NCBI RefSeq assembly: GCF_958295425.1
Contig: NC_081146.1
Location: forward strand, 21,709,458-21,773,457
Source of the DNA: Solea solea
Lineage: Eukaryota > Chordata > Actinopteri > Pleuronectiformes > Soleidae
Length of the DNA stretch: 64,000 bases
Reading direction: 5' to 3'
Below are positions 10,996 to 37,064 of the stretch, piece after piece. The number at the start of each line of letters is the position of its first letter. Within the stretch, counting starts at the first letter, position 1. Position numbers and translations under genes: made by a program. The notes under the pieces are model-generated. The model had not been told where the DNA came from and ran no database searches. It worked only from the letters and a program-made list of their open reading frames with translations.

Positions 10996-13059
10996 AGTCT
11001 CTGACGATTTCCCACCACAATCTACATATTTGTTTGTTACCACTGTCGTTTAGAAACAGAATAGCAAGTAATGTAACAACAAAAATCAAGTTTTAAGTAC
11101 ATTTATTATCTATTTTATTTAAAAACAGTTTTGTTGTTGTTGGCCGCCATTACATCATCCTCTTTGGAAACTGTTGTTTCTGGGATGCAATGGATCCTGA
11201 GATAATTTGGGCTGTGGAGGATTCCCCTCATGTGTTTCAGTAACACCTTCAAAACCACTAATAACTCTGTAGTGTCAGCTTCTTTGCTGGAGGGTGACTA
11301 ATTCAGGGGACGGGAAAACCACTGACATCTCCCACTGGTTTCTATCAACCCAATATATTTGTGTAGTTCTGCCGCAATTAGTTAAATTCTTTCCACAGTG
11401 AGAGACGATGAGTGAGGCGTGAGACGAGGCAGAGCTGAGGAAAATAACACTGTGCCCTACTGTGCATCCTTGTCCTCAGTCTGCTTAATTTAGTTTTTAT
11501 TCTGCTCAGTGGTTCCTAAGCACCCATGCTATTATTAACACATTATGATTAGAATGAGCAATGAAGGTTTATGTCTATCGGTTTGATTAGTTTATGAGCA
11601 AACGCTAGACCGTCGAGGGTTTTCTGTAGAACTATTTTTGGTGCAGTTTGTTGACGTAAAACCGCGCTCTCTCCCAGCTCAGTTCTGTTCTGACTCAGCT
11701 CATTTGTCCTCTTGTAGTCGAGGGCGTTGGATCTGTTTTTGGTACATCAGTCATTTATTTGTTATTTCCATTACATTTTAAAACTACAGTTTTGCTTCGG
11801 CTGCAAATTCCCGATAACAACTCTGACCATTATATCCGTTTTATGAGACAAAATAGGATTTTTAAAAGGTATAGCTGTTTTTACGTGAGGTTGTTTGAGG
11901 TAATACAGATGTGAGGCGAGTCCAACAGGATCTTATTGGACAATAGTGCACTCATGTGCCGTGCTATCGTTTCCTCACCATTATCCTCACAGGAAAATGT
12001 TTACTAACCATATTAATCAAGTGAGAAGTCAACATTATTTTGCTTCTTTGTGCAACTAGCAGGACCGCCCCCTGGTGGCTAACTGCTACTTCTTACTACA
12101 TCCATTTTATACACAGTTGATTGAGAAAACGTTAAATTTAAGTGTGAAATCTTGAAAATATGTTTGCCACTTTCTCGCTGTTAGAAATCCAGGAAATTGA
12201 AAGCTTTGTGTGTCTTTTTGTAAACAACTCACTTCCCATGGTTTGACATCATGTCACACAGAGTCGTTGATTCCCTGATGATTCCAAGTTCAAACGTGTT
12301 GTGTACGTAACCTTAGTGTATGATTTTACCTTTAAAAAGTAACACAAACCTATCAAACACAGCAGCAGAAGGAAGAGCACGAACGGGTGATTCCCACAAG
12401 TAGTTCCACACAATAACAACCAAGATTAGAAGTTTGAAGATGTCTGTGGGGAAATCTCGGTAGAGGAGGACGATATAATCACCACCTTCATGCTCTGCTC
12501 CTGTGAACCACATGTTCATTTCACTGCCTCCACATAGCAACATCAGGCTTATGTGAGTCTCCTTTAGCTTTTATAAAAAGACTGGAGCAGATTGTGACCT
12601 TCAGCATTGCTCGATCATGATAGCTGTTATGGATGAATCATAGACGTGACATGGCAATTCATGTTTTCTATCTCCTATACCTGTCTCCTGTCCACATGCA
12701 GACAAACACAGCTTTTCTTTTTAGGCCTCTGCATTGACTTAAAGCAGGTAAGAACTTGTGGTGGAATCCAGGAGAGTGAATCCAAAGCAGGAAGACACAC
12801 AGAGAGGACCAACAGTAGACAGAGGACAGAGGTGAGTTTGTGAGGTTCTGGTGGGAGAGCAGAAGTCTGAGTGTTGGTCATGATGTGATCACTGCTGAAG
12901 TCTGGGTATTTATAGCTGTCCAGGTGCTGCGGGGCAATCAGAGTGATGAGCGGCAGGTGTGTGGGTAGTTTGACAGGAGCAGGAAAGTGGGTCAGCCACG
13001 CCCCCCAACCTGAGCACTTACCCACATGTAGACAGACAGGGGAGAGCCATATAAGAACA

Positions 13060-14190
13060 AAGGAGCCAAACTAAAACCTAATACCTAACTTTAACTATAA
13101 CCAATTAATGTCAAACCCTAACCCTAAAACCAGATCTTAACCCTGAAAAAGCCCTTTAAAGGTGTGGGTCCTCCACAAGCTCAAAATGTCCTCACAAAGA
13201 CAGATTTGTGCGTTTTTTTGGACCTCCCAAAGAAATCTAAATACAAGTACACACACATACATTTAAGGAGAGGACACTCGTAGACTCTATGTATTCCTGA
13301 GACCCTTAACCTAACCTTCACCATCAAAATGTAATGACCAAACCTTAACCCAAGTCTAATCCTCACCCTGAACCCAAGTGTTAACCCTCAAAAAGGCCTT
13401 TTAAGGAGTGACAGAATGTGAGGACCAGTCAAAATGTCCTCACTTGACCAAAATGTCCTCACTCCCTATATGGTTTATAGCGGTTTTTTCTCATGTGTTA
13501 GATGTTTCCCCACTCTAACACACCTGATTCCAATGTCACCTCGTCAGCAAGCACTGCAGAAGCCCGATTACGACCCATTTATTTGAATCAGGTGTGTTGG
13601 AGCAAAGGAACATCGAAGTGGGTCCCCAGGACCAGGGTTGAGAAACACTGTTTTATAACCTATAAAACAGCGTTTTATTACAACTGAATTCCCGACTCAA
13701 AAATAAGTCTTAACCCTCAAAAAGGCCTTTTAAGGAGTGAGAGAGATTGTGAAGACCAGCCAAAATGTTCCCACTTTCTCAAAATGTCCTCATTCCCTAT
13801 GGTTTCCCTATGGTCCTCACAATGATACCCATACAAGAACACACACACACAGAACTCTGCATCATTCATAGTGAGGACACTCATTGACCTAATGCAGTCC
13901 CTAGATAGATAGTACTTTATTCATCTCACAGAGAAATTCACATAGATTCCCTAGACCCTTACCTTAACCTTAACCATCCCAACTGAATGCCTATCCATAA
14001 CCCTAACCCTAAAATAAGTCTTAACCCTCAAAAAAGCCTTTTAAGGAGTGAGAGAAGCAGCCAAAATGTCCTCATTCCTTATATGGTTTATACGTTTCTA
14101 GATCCTCGCAAAGATACCCAAATACACACACACAGACTTTCTGTAGTTGGACACAGAAGGTAAATGCCTAACCATGACCATAACCTTTGC
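13060..14190. repeat. Cluster of ~300-bp repeats with CCCTAA-like and CA tracts
   Basis: Four related segments start near 13080, 13380, 13700 and 14020. They share aaccctcaaaaaggcctttt, aaggagtgaga and caaaatgtcctcac, and several end in CA tracts. A further copy is at 21290-21430. The second copy is interrupted by the MITE at 13481-13650. Confidence 0.8.
13481..13650. mobile_element. hAT MITE (family M), inserted in a repeat
   Basis: The core has taacacacctgattc and gaatcaggtgtgttgg as inverted arms, and the right end is gagaaacactg. The left end is degraded. Flanks gtttatag (13473-13480) and ttttataa (13651-13658) match at six of eight positions, and both carry TA in the centre. Confidence 0.75.
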
Positions 14191-14999
14191 CCAAAACCCC
14201 ATGGGTATGAACAATTATTATTAATATTACCCATTTAATTGTAATTAGGAGTTGTCATAGTAACATACCTCACACAAAAAACATAGTGAGGGGAAGCTGG
14301 TGGAATGTGGGAGAATGAGGTTTGCTGCAGAAAAAAACAAGAACGAGAATAATTTGCTGCTGCAATCTGAGTTGATGGTTGCACACATGCCACCCTGGCA
14401 TGCCGAGTCACCATGGCAACACACACACAAACCGAATCAGGAGCAAAGTGCAATATACATGTGTCAGAATCAATTTCCCCATCCCAGTCCTGAGTGTTGT
14501 GTTTGCTCATCCACGGCAGATTGCTTACCATTTACTCACGTTTCGTGTCTTTCGGTACATTTTTCACTCCCTGTCTTCCCTGAGTGCACTGATTACTTGT
14601 GTTTACTGAATATATATCTATAGTCTTTATCTAGAGTTTATCTTGTTTTCATACACATCTTTAATACAGATTTTGTTCTATTTTTGTTTGGCTGCTGTAA
14701 CACTGCATATATTCCCCCGTGTGGGACAAATAAAGGAATAGCTTATATAATCTTTTGTATCTTCGGTTCTGAAGCAGCCTTCATTAGCACTTCAACAGTG
14801 AGCAGCTTGTATAATATAATGTATGTATGTATTCTGCACATGGAGCTTAATGAGCATGGTCAGAAAACAGAAGCCGGGATATTAACGCCATCTGAAACGC
14901 GGTTTGACACATACAAAAAAATAAAATAAAATAAACTGTGAGAGAGATCAAGTGGGGGATAAAGAGAGGATCAAACACTCAAAAGCATTTCTCATTAGA

Positions 15000-15720
15000 G
15001 CCATTTATTCAGAGATGAAAGAGGGAGTCACTGGAACTGTCAGTAATCCATTAGCGACGGAGTGTCAGGATAATTTAGGTGACGCAGAGAGCGGCTTCAA
15101 AACAATACCATGTGCTTTTCATTCAAACCCAATTAAGGAGAAATGTGCAGTTGACACTTGAGCTTTCAGAAATCCTTTCATTGTTTGCCTTTTCTGTGTC
15201 ACTGTTACTCAACAAAAGTCCCACTCTGACAAAAAAAAACAAAAAAACATCTGGGTCTGGATCTGGGCCTAGAAGCTGTATGCTGACAGATGTTTTTTTT
15301 AATTCCTTGATTAAAAGCAGCAAAAGCTTATCTCACACAACAGGCGGCTCCAAAATCAGCCCAAATGAATCTGCCGTTAGCTCTCGGTGAATTAGTGACA
15401 TCGAGAAATCTTCCCTTTCTAAATGAATCAGCGCGGGCTGCAGAGGATGCCGACGCTGAGTGGGAGAATAATTTGTCTTTGCGTTTCCATCCTGTGAGAT
15501 TTCACTGAGCGACAGAACGAGCTGCACGTTTCACGTAATGAGATGGACACGAGCGTCTGTGTGTATTTCCATTTATGGCAGATCAGCAGAATAACATCAC
15601 TGACATGTCTTTCAGGTTTAGGCTGCACAGCGTTTGTGCCGGTGCTGACGTTATTATTCGGCCTCTATTTAGGCCTTGTAAACACGAAGGATGTGATATT
15701 ATTTATATGCTGCAGCCTTC
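15000..15720. other. High-complexity block, candidate conserved non-coding element
   Basis: It is free of recognisable repeats and of convincing open frames, with balanced composition (for example ctaaatgaatcagcgcgggc near 15419). This is only an impression of complexity; no alignment was possible. Confidence 0.25.
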
Positions 15721-16404
15721 ATCTGAAAAATGGAGTGAGCAAAGTTTGCTTGGGTTGAATATTCAAAACTAGCGTGTAAATCAAGTAATGCTCCTTAAAA
15801 TAAGGTAAAAAGAAATTTAATTGATCACGAGCAAAGAAATTCAAGGTCATTTACTTAAACTGAGCCTTAACTTGCTCAAACTGACTTTAAGGATTTATAT
15901 CTTAGAATTTCTTTACATTGACTCGTCTTACTTTCATTTCTTTTGCTGTTGCCTTCGTCTTTCTTGACTTAAAACAAATCACTACTTCTCGAGCGGAGCT
16001 GATCAATATTGTGTGAATGTTCCCTTTATATTTTAAAGGTACACGCTACAGTTTTAAATATTTCTTTTCACAGCAGAATCTTAGTTTCTCGATGTGCAGC
16101 ATGATCGACATGCTTTAACACATTTATGACAGTGAATAATGTGCGCGTGCAGCCAGTTTGTATAAGTGTGCAAACAGTTTAAAATTCAAATCTTTCTGCT
16201 TTGGACACCTTAGAATGATCCTTTCACGTGCACTTAAGGAAAGGGCCTTGCTTTACAGAGGTCCCCATGTTTCTAAGACTATGGATGTGCGATTTGCAAT
16301 ATTGAAGTAAAGCGTTACGACACAATTAAAGAAGAGCGCTTGCTAATTCCTGTGTTTGTGCCCCTGAATGAGGACAGTGAAGGAACGAGCTCAGCTCATT
16401 TCAG

Positions 16405-29324
<12,920 letters not shown>

Positions 29325-30138
29325 CTGCAGAGAGAAAACAAAAAATATAAGCCACAAGAAAAGAGGGGCAGAATTACACGTTAGAGGGAAACCAACAGAA
29401 GCGTTTGCTCTAAACAGAGAGGGTTAACCAAAGTCTGCACTGAGACCAGTGGAAACCAAATAGGTTCATGATTTACACTCTGCCAGAGGAGAACGTGCAG
29501 AAAAACATCTTTCTCTGCCACATTATTGGGCTGTTTTGCGACATAAACAAAAGTGATTTGACCTTTGAGTGTTTACTATTTGATCAAAAATGAAATGAGA
29601 GAGAAAAGCAGGGAACGAGACAGACGGCAGAGCAGAGTACAGACGTGGCAGAATATAAAGCTTGTGACAGCCAGCTGTGTTTTCAGTGGCTCGTAGCAGA
29701 ATTAGATTTGCACAGCTGAGACCCATGCGGCTGTGGCAGAGCCACAAAGCCATATTTCACACACAATACCCTGTCAATGCCCCCTAAGTGTTTATTGTGC
29801 TCAAGTCATTTTGTTCTTTCCCTCTATTTTACTGCGTCTGTATTGTACCTGACAATATAATCCTTAGATGCATTAACATAGAGAACTCTCGCTCTTGATT
29901 TATTACCTACTCTCAAGTGTTTGTACACTTCTTGGAGCCCAGTTGTTGATTTATAAGGGAACACTGCCGCCATGATATATCTGGGCTAACCACATACAGT
30001 ATATTTGGTTTTATTGATCATTTATTTCGTTACAACCTTCCAGCATCATGTAAAACCATGTTACTGGTTTTCTAACTCTTGTCTGTATTGTTCAAGATTC
30101 AAGCATCAAAGCTGCTTTTGTGTCAACCCGAGATGGTT

Positions 30139-30416
30139 TAGAGCTGCAAATGAGGATTATTTTCATCATCTATTAATCTGTGGATTATTTTCTTGATTAA
30201 TGGAGTACTTGTTTGGTCTGTGAAATGTTGATTGGCGTTTACCAAACCTGGAAATGATGATGTTCTCAAATGTCTTGTCTCCCACACAAACTTCTTTGTT
30301 GTGTTGAGCAAAGAAACCAAAGAATATTCACATTTAAGAAGCTAAAAAATACTCAATAGTTGATTCATTTAGTAATAGATTAATAAACGATTCATTGAAT
30401 AATCGTTGTAGCCCTA
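30139..30416. mobile_element. Near-complete MITE with TAG[AG]GCTGCAA-type ends
   Basis: The left end tagagctgcaaatgaggatt and the right end aataatcgttgtagcccta are imperfect inverted repeats. Two further copies are in the gask1a intron. No target duplication is clear, so the superfamily is not assigned. Confidence 0.75.
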
Positions 30417-31293
30417 CCTGAGATACATTTAAAATCCAAAGGCATGAACCAACCAAAAGTATTCTGAATAAAAGAACCAGTGATAGTGATATGGTATGTT
30501 TTAGAAATGTATTTCTAATGATTTCTTTTTATTTATTTGTTATTTATTTATCATTATTTATTATTATGTTTTCCATGTTCTCCTTGCAAGACAAATTCCC
30601 ATTTTTGGCAGTAAAGTTTTCATTCACTTTGTGAACAGACAGAAAGCGAGGAGGTGTGATTCAGGGCGAGCATTTACACCAGTTCTGAACATGAGCTACA
30701 GTGTGAAACTGTATAAACAGATAAATGATATTGTCTTGGTAAAGGCTGGCATTTCCTCTACATAGCAGTTGGCTCACCAGTGGAAAGCTAAACCGTAAAA
30801 CAGGAATGAATCTTCCTTTCATTCCCAAAAACTGGAATCATGCCCAGTTCGACACGAGCAACGGAAACATGAACCGTGCCCCACTTTTCATCCTCTCACC
30901 TACTGCATCACCTATAAGTGCAGCCATATTTGTGTCTTCACAGTTTCCATTTCTCAGTGGAATGACCCAGATAACTTGCAGATTCTCCGCTCTGGTCTGT
31001 TCACCTCGTTCTTTTCACTTCAGGACGCAGGAATGTCTCACACCCGTGACACGTACAGTATTCCCCATCTTAGAGCCGTTAACGTTCCCAGATCCCTCCA
31101 CCTGTGAAAGGATCCCATTATTCTTCCGCTGCAGTGGAATGTCCTGAAATCCAGAGAGGCTGACACATGATCCTCACTTACACATTAACAGGCAGCTCCA
31201 ACTGGGAGACCCAGTCACTCAGTGAGGGCACACGTCTCCACAGACACACTCAGTACATTTCCATGTGTTGGTGATATCGATATATAAGGTATA

Positions 31294-31758
31294 CAGAGTT
31301 CCCACGGGCCCTGAAAATCCCTAAATATACATGAGTCATTGAAAGTGCTTGGATTTTGTGCAAGAAAGAAATTGATATTTAGGTAAAAGTCTCCATTGTT
31401 TGTTATGATTGCTTTATGTACGTAGACTACACAGAAACTAACATCCAGTCATAATTACTAGCGGTGTTGTGGATACTGTCTCTCTCCGCAGCCATTGACA
31501 TGAGATTCCATGCAGAACAATGAGCGATTAACGTTGAGCAATGTCTGGGAAATGCAAACTCCCAGATCTCTGTCTCGCCAAAGAAAATGACAAACACTGA
31601 CTTTGACCCAAGATCCTAAGGACAATCACTTGTCCAGATGCAGAGCAATAAAAGGTGTCCTCCCATCTTAAGCTGTCAGCACATTCGGTCCTTGAATTTG
31701 GGGGAATTGGTCCTGGAAAGTCCTTGAATTTGATGTCAACCAAGGTGTGGGAACCCTG
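31294..31758 (-). mobile_element. ~450-bp MITE, copy 1 of 3 (inverted)
   Basis: It starts cagagttcccacgggcc and ends gtgtgggaaccctg. It contains cttgtccagatgcagagc and ggtcctggaaagtccttg, the reverse complement of motifs in the copies at 35886 and 46062. Confidence 0.75.
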
Positions 31759-32097
31759 ATAGTATTAAGTTTGTGTGACTCTGAGGACTACGCTAGGCGG
31801 CGATATGCCCATTTCATTTTGGTCACGTCTGGTACCAAAAACAAACTTTAACTGGTAGTTAGTTGGTAAAATGTCAAAGTTTATGTTTATGTGTTTAGGC
31901 TCAAACACCACATCCTCCAAGCGGAGCTGTCAGACAGACTGCAGGCATGATTGTCTTCACACAATGTCTTCAGGAGTTAGCTGTTAAGTTAAGTTGACTA
32001 TGTTTCACCAGTCATCTAATAGACTCCTTCTTCTTCAACAATGGCAAATGGAGTGGACAACACACTGTTATCTAGGGTTGCCAACTTCCTGCTCAGA

Positions 32098-32165
32098 AAA
32101 TAGAATAGAATAACCTTTATTTGTCACTATGGGGGTAAAAACACAACACAATTGGGGAGGCTTCT
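32098..32165 (-). mobile_element. RTE-like LINE/SINE 3' tail
   Basis: The segment tagaatagaataaccttta then ttgtcactatggg resembles the 3' tails of teleost RTE-type elements in reverse orientation. A related tail is at 36290-36345 (tagaatagaataaatgcctt). Confidence 0.5.
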
Positions 32166-32767
32166 CCGTTCTATTCTAAAAAATACTGATATACTGCACT
32201 TCACATAGGCTACATTACCCCCACACATTCTCACACTTGATAATAGTTTTTCTGTTTCTCACTTTCAATGAGTTTAAATATTTGATATAATCCCTTTTTT
32301 TATATTTTTGCAATCTTCACCTGAGCAGTATCCTCCTTTCACCATTTTACCTTTGCTAAGACACACATGACTCACAGTAGATCTTTTTCTGTCATTATCA
32401 ATTATCATTATCAAAAACCACGTAATAAACTGCGTTACTTATCTTTCAAATACCGAGCAAATCCTTATTTCATACAGTCGGCGAACCCTACTGCTATCAC
32501 TTTAGCAACATTAGCAGCTCATGACAGACACGGCTCAGATAACTTCAGGCTGATACAGCAGATACTCACGAACAGGTCATGGAAAAGGTCAACAAACAAG
32601 AAGGAGACGTCCACAGCTGGAGACACGTAAGCCCACACACATACATTATACATGTACATGTATGCTTCATGTCATGTGGTTTGCTGGCTCGACTGAAAGT
32701 TTAATGTGTTCAGAGTGAAACTGTCACACACTTTGACCTACAGAATAAATACTTCATGTAACAAGGA

Positions 32768-32786
32768 GTGTGTGTGTGTGTGAGAA

Positions 32787-32826
<40 letters not shown>
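32768..32826. repeat. (GT)n / (CA)n inverted microsatellite pair
   Basis: Seven GT units, a short spacer (gagaaga) and about 19 CA units form a long hairpin-capable inverted repeat. Confidence 0.95.
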
Positions 32827-32828
<2 letters not shown>

Positions 32829-33002
32829 CTGTGTTATTGTAACATTTTTCTTCTCTTTCACAAAGACAAATCACTCTGTTACTGGCAGATGATGCACATT
32901 TTCTCCTTGTTATCGCTCCCAATTTTCTTTCTCACAGATTATTTGTTTCTGTGGCTCCAATCTTTTCTGATCACACACAACACACACACACACACACACA
33001 CA

Positions 33003-33240
33003 CAAAGGTTTGCTCAGCTTTCCTTTTAAGGACTCGTATTAAATTCCATTCATTTTGGACAGTCTATCCAAAGCCTTATCCCTAATCTTAACCATGATGA
33101 GTTAATGTCTGAGCCTAATACGATTAAAATCTTTGGCTGAAGCAAAACCAGATCCTCAGAAAATCAGGTTCTGTCTTATTAGCAGCAGGTTTTTGGTCCA
33201 AATGAGGACCAGAAAAGATCAGTGTTTAAGCCAGAATATG
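33003..33240. repeat. Dispersed repeat copy next to a CA tract
   Basis: It belongs with 21650-21800 and 44550-44790: it shares ccagatcctcagaaaatcag, ttagcagcaggtttttggtc and agtgtttaagccagaatatg (variant of atgccagagaaggtc). A (CA)n tract is directly 5'. Confidence 0.65.
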
Positions 33241-33981
33241 TCGAATAAGAGGTAACAAATTCAAACACAACGCACATGAGCACGTCTTCCCCTCACACCC
33301 TCCCCACCTGCCCCGACAGCCCCAGCGTCTGGCTCGTTGGCAGCTCCCTGCGTCTTTCTTTTCTTCTGTTGTCATCCTTTTACTTCTTAATATACAGGGC
33401 AGAGCTGCAGGGAAGGAATGCAGTAATAGGTCCAGACAAGCAACAGGTGCTGCAGCCAACAAAGAGAGCTGAGATGTCTCTGGGCAGAAATGTGTCTCAT
33501 TATTAAACCATCTCTGAGAGAGCAAAAAACAGACAGCAGATTAAAGAGGCTCTTTGATGGAATTATAATCTATTAATAAACACACAGATAAAACCAGAAA
33601 TCTTTTCTATTCATGTGTTACTGGTTCATTTCATGACATCTTTATTCCGTCCCCAATGCCGTTTATCCGCCTGAGTAAAGTGGCAGGAATGTGATGATAT
33701 AGCAGCGTGTTGGCAAAAGTGACCGTGCTACAACGCTGTTATAAATAACAGAGGAGATGAAGGCAGTGAAACGCTCTGCAGATGGAGAGTCTTCATATCG
33801 ACAACGTGGAAACGGGCCATCAGTTTGGGGACGCATTAGCTCGCCATCTGTGCTGGAGCTGTGATGCTCGCTTAGAACAAGGATAATTAATGGTTTACTA
33901 ACAGCACAGGAGGCTCAAAGCTGAGAAATCACCAGATGAGGTACAGTGTCGAACACAGAAGACACTGACTTTATAAATGAT

Positions 33982-33986
<5 letters not shown>

Positions 33987-34030
<44 letters not shown>
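33987..34030. repeat. (TA)n microsatellite
   Basis: A 44-bp pure TA run. Confidence 0.96.
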
Positions 34031-34033
<3 letters not shown>

Positions 34034-34248
34034 TATATGACTGTACTGGTCAGAATGAGTGCACGATGTGTGGTGTCATTCATTAATACACAGAACACAA
34101 AGCAAACCTCAAATGCCAGTGGGTTAAATAAATGTAATTTAATATACAGTACATGTCAATGAGAAGGGAAATCAACATGAACAGTGCTATTATACTGAAT
34201 CTTAGAGCTTCGACTACAACAATCCTATAATAATCTGATGAATTAAAG

Positions 34249-34337
34249 CAGTGGTTCTCAAACTTTTTATACCAAGTAACACCAGAGGAAACTGACGTAC
34301 CGCTGGTGGAATGTGTAAGACAGCTTGAGAACCATGG
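34249..34337. mobile_element. 89-bp hAT MITE (CAGTGGTTCTCAAAC type)
   Basis: The left end cagtggttctcaaac and the right end cttgagaaccatgg are inverted repeats typical of hAT elements. Candidate flanks do not match, so the target duplication has decayed. Confidence 0.7.
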
Positions 34338-35885
34338 ACTTGAACTTTATCTTCTTCTGAGTAGTTACCAAAACTTGTGCAGACTGTATTCAGGACAGTT
34401 GGAGCTGCGTGGTGCAGGAACAGCAGCAGCAGCAGCAGCTGTGATTGGCCCAGACAGGCATGTGGTGCCTTTTCAATATCAGACATAATACCACATTGAG
34501 AAGAGGCCAACATTGGGATCATGATTAAAATATGATGTGTGAAGTCCAACTTCACAAGAACTAGGGGTAGAATCAACTTCTGAAACCTTTCATGGGCAAC
34601 TCTTGGTGGTTTTTTTTCCACCATACAGCTGTCACAGATTTAATTTAAGTTTTTTTTCCTTTTTTATTCATATTTAAATTATATTTGAAGGTTTTAATTC
34701 CAATGTGACATCCACACAGGGAGTGTTCCCTGCAGCACAGCTGTCACTGCATATCAAATTACACGTACATGAGCCAACACTATGAAATAAAGAAATACAA
34801 ATTCCAACAGAAACATCATGAAATTCATTCCAGCTGGGTAAAGGTGACATGGAATGGTTTTTAGTTTTTTTTTCCATATCAGCCTTTTTAAAACACAACA
34901 GAAATCTGGTTGATCCCACATAAACAAAATAATCTGAATATACGATGAAAGCACCTATTTTGTGTCAATCAACGAGAAGAAGAAAGAGACCAAAGAGAAG
35001 AGAAGGGGCCAAGGCATCTGAGCAGATTGTGAAGGAGATGGATGGTTTGTATGTGTGGGAACCGCCGCTGTCAACGGCAGCTCTGTCAGCTGAGGACAGA
35101 CATTAATGAAACCAGTCACATCCTCCCTCTCCCTCTCTCTCCCTCTCCCTCTCTCTCTCTCTCTCACGCTGCCTCACACAAACCAACGAACGGCAGCGGG
35201 GGAGCAACGCTGCAGCGGAGATAAAAGGAACGCAAAAGCAATGCAACGAAAGCCAACTGACGTATCAGCACGTGGAACGTATTCAGCTGCAGCTCAGTTC
35301 TCTGTGGTCGGTATGGACGCACCGTGCAGATGCTCAGAGTGAGTGGAACTGTGAGGCTTGTGGTCACGTGGGTTTCTAGGTTTTCCTAAATCATCAGTTA
35401 CTCAAATTAACTTGTCTGAGGTTACAAATTTGTAAAGAAAACCAAAAAAAAACGGAAACATGCAGACACTCGCAGGCTCACGGTCCGTGTCAGTAGATGA
35501 ATCTGGCTTGTAAGCAGCTGATTTTGGCTCAGAAATGATGGAACAGATGCTCAAAAAAAATCAGGAAACTACAGCGTGTGGGAGACCAACAACACAACAA
35601 CATGCAAACCGACCACAGCAGCGATCACGTGTAAATGTTTTTCTGGTCTTGATGACCACTCAAAGCTGCTTTACAAACGTTCATACAGTGCATCTATGTG
35701 CAGCGAATGTTCTCATCTTTCACACCCATTCACAGCAATGTTAAGTGTTTTGCTCAAGGACTAGCGAGCCGGGAATCAAACCTTCAACCTTTCAGTTGAA
35801 AGACCACTGAGCTACCATGGCCAATGTCTGGTATGACATAAAAAAAAAAGACAGCATGATGAGATAATGATGATGTTCATGTTAT

Positions 35886-36288
35886 CAGGGTTCCGACACC
35901 TTTGCTGACATCAAAGTTAAGGGCTTTTCAAGGACTTTCCAGGACCAATTCCTTCAAATTCAAAGACCGAATGTGGGCGACTTGTAATAAAGGCTTCATC
36001 CCATGGCGTCCACTTTTATTGATTCGCAGCACGCTCTGCATCTGGACAAGTGATTGTCCTTGGGATCTTGGGTCAAAGTCAGTCTTTGTCTTTGTCTTTG
36101 GTGAGACAGAGATCATGGGATTTGCATTTCCCAGGCATCACGACGTCATCTGCTTTCTCACATCGAGCAATGCAGGACGCATGAAGCAGTCGGTGACATT
36201 TACATAAACATCAGCTCAACTTCTTTCTTGCACAATATTCAAGGACCTTCAGTGGCCCATGTATATTTAGGGTGATTTTTAACCCTGT
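35886..36288 (+). mobile_element. ~400-bp MITE, copy 2 of 3
   Basis: It starts cagggttccgacacc and ends tttaaccctg. It shares caaggactttccaggaccaa, gcatctggacaagtg and aacatcagctcaacttcttt with the other two copies. Confidence 0.75.
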
Positions 36289-37010
36289 ATTATAGAATAG
36301 AATAAATGCCTTTATCGTCACTGCATGTGACATACAACAACATTCGGTGCCTAAATGAGAACTGTACACATTCACACACCCACACACAAAGAACGTTAGT
36401 TAATAACCATGTATTAAAAAACTAAATGTGTAAAACAAATGCATGTTGTTGCATTTAGTGGCTGTAGACGGATGCTGGTTAATTTCATAGATTGCTCTTT
36501 GGTAAAAGCTATTTCTGAATCTGGAATTACGAGCCTCATTATGCTGCCTTTGTTTGGTTTTCATGAACAGAAACAATGTCCAATGTCTGAAAACTCTCAA
36601 GCAATACTATCAGACCTGATTGAGGGAAACCAAGAAGCATTTATCCTATTAAATTAAAAAGAAACTGAATTCCAATTGACTTATTATTATTGGCAGTGGC
36701 GTTCCTCAGTGGCTGTCAAACGTCATTAAGCGATGTATCTTAATTTGGTTTCCTAATGCAATAAGAAACACTGTACATAAAAAAATCCATCTATTCATCA
36801 ATTTAAAAAAAAAAAACACATCATTTTCACTAAAATGCCCTCGCTTTGCCTCGCACTTGCTTATTTTCTCATCTGCACCTTTTCACCTTGAGCTTTTGTT
36901 ATAAAGGCTACAGAGCTTTCCACTGTTAGACCCCGGTACCACAACTCTCTCAACTCCTCATCCACAGACAGACATGGTGCTAAAATACAAATAACGTGTG
37001 GGAAAGAGAG

Positions 37011-37030
37011 AGTGAGACAGAGAGAGAGAC

Positions 37031-37061
<31 letters not shown>

Positions 37062-37064
37062 TAG
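37011..37064. repeat. (GA)n-rich microsatellite
   Basis: A run of GAGA/GACA units about 54 bp long. Confidence 0.9.

Larger units (their letters stand above)
5948..16404. other. Intergenic region between rsph4a and gask1a
   Basis: No coding exon was recognised in these 10.5 kb. It holds a short TA run (6784-6802), a (CTG)14 tract, one MITE-like element, a minisatellite, a cluster of ~300-bp repeats and a complex block at 15.0-15.7 kb, each listed separately. The rest is AT-rich unique-looking sequence. Confidence 0.6.

Noticed and set aside
10527..11089. Frames of 156 and 138 codons on opposite strands
   Set aside because: Both are translations of the ~30-bp minisatellite; their repetitive peptides match no protein.
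13080..14010. CCCTAA strings as an interstitial telomere
   Set aside because: Only two or three units occur at a time, always inside the ~300-bp repeat.
13060..14190. CRISPR array
   Set aside because: The repeats are long, degenerate and eukaryotic; there are no uniform short repeats and spacers.
29325..29357. ATG at 29357 as the start of gask1a
   Set aside because: It lies upstream of a strong splice acceptor (ttctctctgcag) and its 11 residues derive from intron sequence.
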